Below, piece after piece: positions 6,368-9,982 of a stretch of DNA of 9,982 nt (its first letter is position 1; each line of letters begins with the position of its first letter). The stretch is taken from the NCBI GenBank assembly GCA_964552715.1, contig CAZKHZ010000138.1, forward strand, positions 1-9,982, written 5' to 3'. The DNA is from UBA7692 sp964552715. GTDB lineage: Bacteria > Bacteroidota > Bacteroidia > Chitinophagales > LD1. The notes under the pieces were generated by a model. The model made no database searches. It was not told the origin of the DNA and saw nothing but the letters and a program-made list of their open reading frames with translations. The position numbers and the translations under genes were made by a program.

Positions 6368-7477
6368 ATGCAAGCACCTAAATTTACAAATTGTCAAAAG
6401 ACTGACTTCTACAGAGTGCTCACGCAGCGCGTTAACAACTACTTTGTTGAGCAAGACATTTCAAAACATGCCAATGCTGCAATGGTGCTAAAAACCATTG
6501 TGATGTTGTCTCTTTACTTTGTTCCATATTTCGTTATTCTCTTTGGTAGTCTTTCGGTTTATGCAATGTGGGCTTTGACAGTTGTAATGGGCGTTGGTGT
6601 TGCAGGCATTGGTATGTCTATTATGCACGATTCCAACCACGGAGCATACAGTTCAAAACCTTGGGTAAATTCAATGCTAGGCTATACGCTTAATTTAATT
6701 GGTGGCGATGCTTCAAACTGGAAAATTCAACACAACAAACTCCATCATATTTACACTAATATTCATAACCACGATTTAGATATTCGCGAAAACTTCGGCT
6801 TGAGGTTTACGCCTGCTGTAAAGCACAAACCGTTTCAACGGTTTCAGGTTTTTTACGTTTTTTTTCTATATGCATTACAAACTTTTTCATGGATTTTGCT
6901 CAAGGATTTCAATCAGTTCTTCAAGTTCAAGCAATCAGATGATGATGGAAGAAACACAAGCCAGAGAATCCTTCACTTTCTGATTTTGGTTATTTCAAAG
7001 ATTACTTACATTGTTTTTGCTTTTGTTATTCCGCTTTTGCTGGTGGATATTACTTGGTGGCAACTCCTTATTGGTTTTTCGACCATGCACGCTGTGGGTG
7101 GACTTATACTTTCCATTGTGTTTCAAATGGCACATGTAATTGAAGAAACCAAGTTTCCTATGCTGAATGCCGCAGGAAATATTTCTAACGAATGGGCAAT
7201 TCATCAAATGGAAACAACTGCCAATTTTGGACACAACAATACCATACTAACCTACTTTGTTGGAGGTTTAAATTATCAGGTAGAACATCATTTATTTACA
7301 AAGATTTGCCATGTACACTACCCTAAAATTGCACCTATTGTTGAAGCTACTGCCAAAGAGTTTGGCATACCTTATATAAACCACAAAAATCTATCGTGTG
7401 CATTTTTATCGCATGTTAGCTTCCTTAAGAAATTGGGTAGAAATGAAGTGTATGAACAGGCAATGAATATTGGCTGA
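6368..7477 (+). CDS. Membrane fatty-acid desaturase, front-end-like, without a cytochrome b5 domain
   Basis: A 369-residue integral membrane di-iron desaturase. All three histidine boxes are present: HDSNH (87-91), HNKLHH (122-127) and QVEHH (304-308). The Gln in place of the first His of box three is characteristic of front-end (delta-5/delta-6 type) and sphingolipid desaturases. Hydrophobic spans near 41-60, 65-83, 158-177, 201-227 and 230-252 fit two pairs of membrane helices with the boxes facing the cytoplasm. The short N-terminus has no room for the fused cytochrome b5 found in eukaryotic front-end enzymes, so electrons must come from a separate ferredoxin or similar donor. The substrate (acyl-CoA or acyl-lipid) and the double-bond position are not determined by the sequence. 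The length is normal for bacterial members. The gene stands alone between two intergenic regions and probably contributes to membrane fluidity. Confidence 0.93.
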   Translation: MQAPKFTNCQKTDFYRVLTQRVNNYFVEQDISKHANAAMVLKTIVMLSLYFVPYFVILFGSLSVYAMWALTVVMGVGVAGIGMSIMHDSNHGAYSSKPWVNSMLGYTLNLIGGDASNWKIQHNKLHHIYTNIHNHDLDIRENFGLRFTPAVKHKPFQRFQVFYVFFLYALQTFSWILLKDFNQFFKFKQSDDDGRNTSQRILHFLILVISKITYIVFAFVIPLLLVDITWWQLLIGFSTMHAVGGLILSIVFQMAHVIEETKFPMLNAAGNISNEWAIHQMETTANFGHNNTILTYFVGGLNYQVEHHLFTKICHVHYPKIAPIVEATAKEFGIPYINHKNLSCAFLSHVSFLKKLGRNEVYEQAMNIG

Positions 7478-7492
7478 TTGCAAGAATAGACT

Positions 7493-7605
7493 TCTTCGGA
7501 AATTCATCCATTTATCTCCCTTTGTTTAGCCAACGAAAATCCTGTCAAGTGCGGGAGCGGGAGATTGAGCTGGAGGAAAATCTAAAAAAATTGAATTTCC
7601 GAAGA
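7493..7605. repeat. Nested inverted repeat in the desaturase-kinase gap
   Basis: Outer arms TCTTCGGAAATTCA (7493-7506) and its exact complement at 7592-7605 pair over 14 bp. Inside, ATCTCCC (7514-7520) pairs with GGGAGAT (7559-7565). The element starts 15 nt after the desaturase stop. It lacks a terminal T-run, so it is not a standard intrinsic terminator. It could be a structured RNA or 3' end element, or a 113-bp miniature transposable element with 14-bp terminal repeats, although no target-site duplication is visible. The rest of the 7478-7756 gap is AT-rich with no recognisable gene or promoter. Confidence 0.75.
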
Positions 7606-7756
7606 TCTCTAAAACTTTCTGTTATACCTCAATTATAATTGTTATCGCTTTAGAATTTTATTCTTCTTATTTCATTACAAAAGCGGCACAAAAACAATTT
7701 CCTTCATCATTTAAAAATTTTGCTCTACAATTAACCCCAATTCATCAAAGTATTCA

Positions 7757-8317
7757 ATGAAAATAATAGGAATAACTGGCACGCTGGGCGCAGGAAAAGG
7801 AACCATAGTTGACTATCTTCAGGACAAGCATGGCTTTAAACATTTTTCCGTTCGCGGTTTTCTTACTGAAATAATTAATCAACGAAAACTACCTCTAAAC
7901 AGAGACACGATGGTAGAAGTTGCGAATGAACTGCGCGCAAAACATGCACCAAGCTACATTGTGGAAAAGCTTTATGAAAAAGCCAAAGAATCGAACACCG
8001 ACAGCATCATAGAAAGTATCAGAACAGTTGGCGAAATTCAGTCGCTGCGAAAATTAGATGGCTTTAGGTTACTGGCAGTGGATGCCCATGCAGAATTGCG
8101 CTACGAAAGAATTTTGGAGCGCAACAGCGAAACAGATAGAATTAGTTTTGAAACCTTTAAAGAAAACGAAGGCCGCGAAATGACCTCAACGGATATCAAT
8201 AAACAAAACTTAGGAGCCTGCATTGCGCAAGCTGATTTTAAATTGATGAATGACGGCTCGTTTGATAATTTATTTGTGCAAATAGAAACCTCCCTAAAGC
8301 AATTGTACGGTGTTTAA
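7757..8317 (+). CDS. P-loop nucleotide-kinase-like protein (AAA/dephospho-CoA-kinase-like)
   Basis: A 186-residue cytoplasmic protein. Walker A is GTLGAGKGT (residues 8-16) right at the N-terminus, as in nucleoside monophosphate kinases and CoaE. Later blocks are a VRGFLTEII segment, DSIIESIRTVGEIQSLR (residues 82-98), the probable second strand with a Walker B-like role, a lid-like region with RYERILERN, and a late ADFKLMNDG block. This order resembles the UPF0200/COG0237-type kinases of archaea more than canonical CoaE. The true phosphate acceptor is unknown, and I would not call it dephospho-CoA kinase. The ATG at 7757 is the only sensible start because Walker A follows immediately. The stop overlaps that of the opposing TetR gene by 4 nt (8314-8317). 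Confidence 0.82.
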   Translation: MKIIGITGTLGAGKGTIVDYLQDKHGFKHFSVRGFLTEIINQRKLPLNRDTMVEVANELRAKHAPSYIVEKLYEKAKESNTDSIIESIRTVGEIQSLRKLDGFRLLAVDAHAELRYERILERNSETDRISFETFKENEGREMTSTDINKQNLGACIAQADFKLMNDGSFDNLFVQIETSLKQLYGV

Positions 8318-8334
8318 TTCAACTGCTTTAGCGA
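8291..8334. repeat. Imperfect inverted repeat spanning two convergent stop codons
   Basis: Arms 8291-8305 and 8320-8334 pair at 13 of 15 positions around a 14-nt loop that contains the overlapping stops at 8314-8317. Read on either strand the arm encodes Ser-Leu-Lys-Gln-Leu near the end of the respective protein. It can form a hairpin in both transcripts. No T-run follows on either side. Confidence 0.85.
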
Positions 8335-8892
8335 CTCTTCTAAAATTAAATAGAGTTTAGCTTTGTCCTGTTTCACTTTAGAATACACCATCAACCCTTG
8401 CAAAGTATTGGTAAGATAGTAAGCTGTGTTATCTATATCTATTACCTTTTTTATCTCACCCTTTTCTATCGCTTTTTGAAGCAATTTCTTGTAAAGCAAT
8501 TCATAGTCTGTCATACTATCAATTACCCATTGTTCAACTTCTGCATCATGCGGTGCCATTTCAATCGCAGTGTTAGTTAGGTAACCACCTCTGCGATGCC
8601 GTTTATCAGTTACTTCTTCAATAATACTTTCAAACGAAATTCTTATGGCAGCTTTTGGTGATGGCATTTCTTCTAACAGTGCCAAATTGTTTTTCACCCG
8701 CTTGCGATAGTTATGAAGTGTTGCCATGAACAAACCGTGTTTGCCATCAAAAGCTTCATACATGCTTGCTTTGCTCAACTTCAGATTATCAACTAATTCC
8801 TGCACGGATGTGCCATTGTAGCCCTTTGCCCAAAATAAATCCATAGCCTTTTCTAAAACTGCTTCATATTTGTATTGCTTTGGACGTGGCAT
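8314..8892 (-). CDS. TetR/AcrR-family transcriptional regulator
   Basis: A 192-residue DNA-binding repressor type. It begins MPRPKQYKYEAVLEKAMDLF, the usual first helix, followed by the helix-turn-helix GTSVQELVDNLKLSKASMYEAF (residues 27-48) and then KHGLF. The C-terminal ligand and dimer domain contains RRGGYLTNTAIEMAPHD, a block resembling the AcuR/TetR_C_16-type ligand domain; this subgroup call is tentative. The frame is open upstream to 8982, but those 30 residues lack family similarity and the ATG at 8892 starts at the canonical position. A -7-like element lies just upstream. It is divergent from pdxJ with 120 bp between them, where palindromes suitable for TetR binding occur. Its target is not evident; the divergent pdxJ, the P450 or itself are possibilities. 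The inducer is unknown. Confidence 0.93.
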   Translation of the reverse strand: MPRPKQYKYEAVLEKAMDLFWAKGYNGTSVQELVDNLKLSKASMYEAFDGKHGLFMATLHNYRKRVKNNLALLEEMPSPKAAIRISFESIIEEVTDKRHRRGGYLTNTAIEMAPHDAEVEQWVIDSMTDYELLYKKLLQKAIEKGEIKKVIDIDNTAYYLTNTLQGLMVYSKVKQDKAKLYLILEESLKQLN

Positions 8893-8911
8893 ATAATTGC
8901 TATTTTGTGCG

Positions 8912-8919
8912 CTAAGGTA
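8912..8919 (-). promoter_or_regulatory. Candidate -7 element of the TetR gene
   Basis: On the minus strand TACCTTAG (8919-8912) differs from TAnnTTTG at one position and is followed by CGC, as at other promoters in this window. It lies 19 nt before the ATG at 8892 and supports that start over 8982. No -33 element was found at the expected distance. Confidence 0.38.
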
Positions 8920-8943
8920 AAATGTTAAACCACACATAGCTAA

Positions 8944-8990
8944 TTGATAATCAACAATATTTGAGCCAATTAAAGAATACACGTTCTTTA
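8944..8990. promoter_or_regulatory. Candidate TetR operators in the TetR-pdxJ divergent region
   Basis: Two palindromes lie in the 120-bp divergent gap. TTGAT-A-ATCAA spans 8944-8954. TAAAGAA-N6-TTCTTTA spans 8971-8990, with perfect 7-bp arms and a total of 20 bp, a typical size for a TetR dimer site. The TetR gene promoter candidate is about 25 nt from the first. Autoregulation is plausible from position, but no binding motif for this regulator is known to me. Confidence 0.4.
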
Positions 8991-9012
8991 CAATGCAACT
9001 ACTTGAAAAACA

Positions 9013-9726
9013 ATGACAAAACTTAGTATAAACATCAATAAGATAGCTGTTCTTAGAAACTCAAGGGGGGGAAATATGCCCGATGTATTGCAATTTGCAA
9101 AAGATTGCGAGCGATACGGTGCCGATGGAATTACGGTGCATCCGCGTCCAGACGAACGCCATATTAGAAGAAGCGATGTTTATGCGTTGAAAGAAATTGT
9201 AACAACCGAATTTAATGTTGAAGGTTATCCCACAGAAGATTTTTTAAAAATGGTGGAAGAAGTTCAGCCCCATCAATGCACTTTAGTACCTGATGAACCT
9301 AGGCAACTTACCTCTGACCACGGTTGGGATACTAAAAATTATAGAGAAATGTTGACCGAAGTGGTGCATCGCCTTCATGCAAAAAACATTCGCGTGTCTT
9401 TATTTATTGATCCCAATAATTCATTGATAGAGGGCGCAAAAAACACCGGAGCAGATAGAATTGAGTTCTACACCGGACCTTATGCCCACGATTTTTATTC
9501 AAATAAAGAAAAGGCAATTGAAGACTTTACTGCTGCTGCTAATTTCTGTAATAAAATTGGCATCGGCATCAATGCAGGCCATGATTTAAACTTAGATAAT
9601 TTGAAGTTTTTCAAACAAAACATACCACAGCTTTTAGAAGTTTCTATTGGTCACGCTTTAGTAAAGGATTGTTTGTATTTCGGTTTAGAAAATACGGTAA
9701 GGATGTATAAAAGAGCACTCGTTTAG
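9013..9726 (+). CDS. pdxJ: Pyridoxine 5'-phosphate synthase (PdxJ)
   Basis: A 237-residue cytoplasmic TIM-barrel enzyme that condenses 3-amino-1-hydroxyacetone phosphate with 1-deoxyxylulose 5-phosphate to make pyridoxine 5'-phosphate (the DXP-dependent vitamin B6 route). Family landmarks occur in order: NINKIAVLRNSRGG (8-20 region), VHPRPDERH with His43, Arg45 and His50, Glu70 in VEGYP, LVPDEP (91-96), SLFIDP (129-134), YTGPYA (153-158), and NAGHDLNLDN with His190, matching the E. coli residues His45, Arg47, His52, Glu72 and His193. The length is normal. The conserved N-terminal strand fixes the start at 9013 despite an internal ATG at 9076 behind a G-rich run. A run of seven G at 9065-9071 is unusual in this AT-rich sequence. 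The stop overlaps that of the opposing P450 gene by 4 nt. Confidence 0.97.
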   Translation: MTKLSININKIAVLRNSRGGNMPDVLQFAKDCERYGADGITVHPRPDERHIRRSDVYALKEIVTTEFNVEGYPTEDFLKMVEEVQPHQCTLVPDEPRQLTSDHGWDTKNYREMLTEVVHRLHAKNIRVSLFIDPNNSLIEGAKNTGADRIEFYTGPYAHDFYSNKEKAIEDFTAAANFCNKIGIGINAGHDLNLDNLKFFKQNIPQLLEVSIGHALVKDCLYFGLENTVRMYKRALV

Positions 9727-9982
9727 ATTTTCTCCAGCAATACTTTCACACCGTTTTTCGGGCGAAGTGTAACCAATGCCTCTAACTTTAAATTAAAGTT
9801 TTCAGGCAGCGAAAAATTGAACTTGCTGCACGCAACAGCAAGAATGATTTGCATTTCCATCATGGCAAAGTTGTTGCCGATGCATAGGCGCGCACCGCCA
9901 CCAAATGGGAAATAAGCATAGCGATGTATGCCTTTCAATTTATCAGGGGCAAACCTTTCTGGCATAAATGCTTTTGGTTCAT
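9723..9982 (-). CDS. Cytochrome P450, C-terminal part (cut by window edge)
   Basis: Only the last 85 or so codons are inside the window, and the gene continues past 9982. The visible sequence begins EPKAFMPERF, the P450 meander (PERF) region. It then carries the heme-binding loop FGGGARLCIGNNFA, whose Cys is the axial thiolate ligand of the heme iron, and the following L-helix MMEMQIILAVACSKF. The conserved Phe, Gly, Arg, Cys and Gly of the loop are all present, so the C-terminal half appears functional. The substrate cannot be inferred from this part. The ATG within MPERF is not the start. The stop TAA at 9725-9723 overlaps the pdxJ stop. No membrane anchor can be judged because the N-terminus is missing. 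Confidence 0.95.
   Translation of the reverse strand, partial: EPKAFMPERFAPDKLKGIHRYAYFPFGGGARLCIGNNFAMMEMQIILAVACSKFNFSLPENFNLKLEALVTLRPKNGVKVLLEKI

Noticed and set aside
7474..7638. Open frame of about 55 codons running from the desaturase end through the inverted repeat (a -1 frame extension).
   Set aside because: The desaturase C-terminus is already complete, the frame lacks a good start, and its sequence shows no recognisable motif; its length is within chance.
8893..8982. Upstream start of the TetR gene near 8982.
   Set aside because: The extra 30 residues have no family counterpart and would cover the -7-like element and operator-like palindromes; MPRPK at 8892 is the usual TetR beginning.
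9076..9726. Internal pdxJ start at 9076 behind a purine-rich run.
   Set aside because: The conserved family N-terminus (NINKIAVLRNSRGG) lies upstream of it, so the start at 9013 is required.

Overview
The window looks like chromosomal DNA from a member of the Bacteroidota, probably near Chitinophagales or Sphingobacteriales. The evidence is AT-rich, densely coding sequence, almost no Shine-Dalgarno sites, A-rich leaders, several matches to the Bacteroidota -7 promoter element TAnnTTTG, small lipoproteins, and a DksA/TraR-type protein whose zinc finger has lost all but one cysteine. No rRNA, tRNA, insertion sequence, CRISPR array or phage gene was recognised. The rank below phylum is an inference.

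Layout from left to right. 15-836 (-) is murQ (muropeptide recycling). 975-1403 (+) is a cysteine-containing lipoprotein. It converges on a two-gene lipoprotein operon (2204 to 1478, -), and a perfect 42-bp palindrome between them acts as a likely two-way terminator. 2463-2981 (+) is a DinB-fold protein. It converges on a coupled pair: a zinc-less medium-chain oxidoreductase (4791-3769, -) followed by a UbiA-like membrane protein (3772-2978, -). 5000-6199 (+) fuses a histone-H1-like Lys/Ala/Pro-rich region of about 235 residues to a DksA/TraR-type domain, and ends in a strong terminator. 6368-7477 (+) is a membrane fatty-acid desaturase with a front-end-type third histidine box. The 279-bp gap after it holds a nested inverted repeat. 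7757-8317 (+) is a P-loop nucleotide-kinase-like protein that converges on a TetR regulator (8892-8314, -). 9013-9726 (+) is pdxJ (vitamin B6 synthesis), converging on a cytochrome P450 cut by the window edge (9982-9723, -).

Most genes are unrelated housekeeping or accessory genes, so no single pathway is evident. The likely functional units are the two-lipoprotein operon, the oxidoreductase/UbiA-like pair, and possibly the TetR regulator acting on its own divergent promoter region shared with pdxJ.

The most notable points are architectural. Three of the four convergent gene pairs overlap by exactly 4 nt at their stop codons. One of these junctions lies inside a 15-bp inverted repeat that encodes SLKQL at the C-terminus of both opposing proteins. 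The H1-like/DksA fusion is the best candidate for unusual biology. I found no convincing new multi-gene system.
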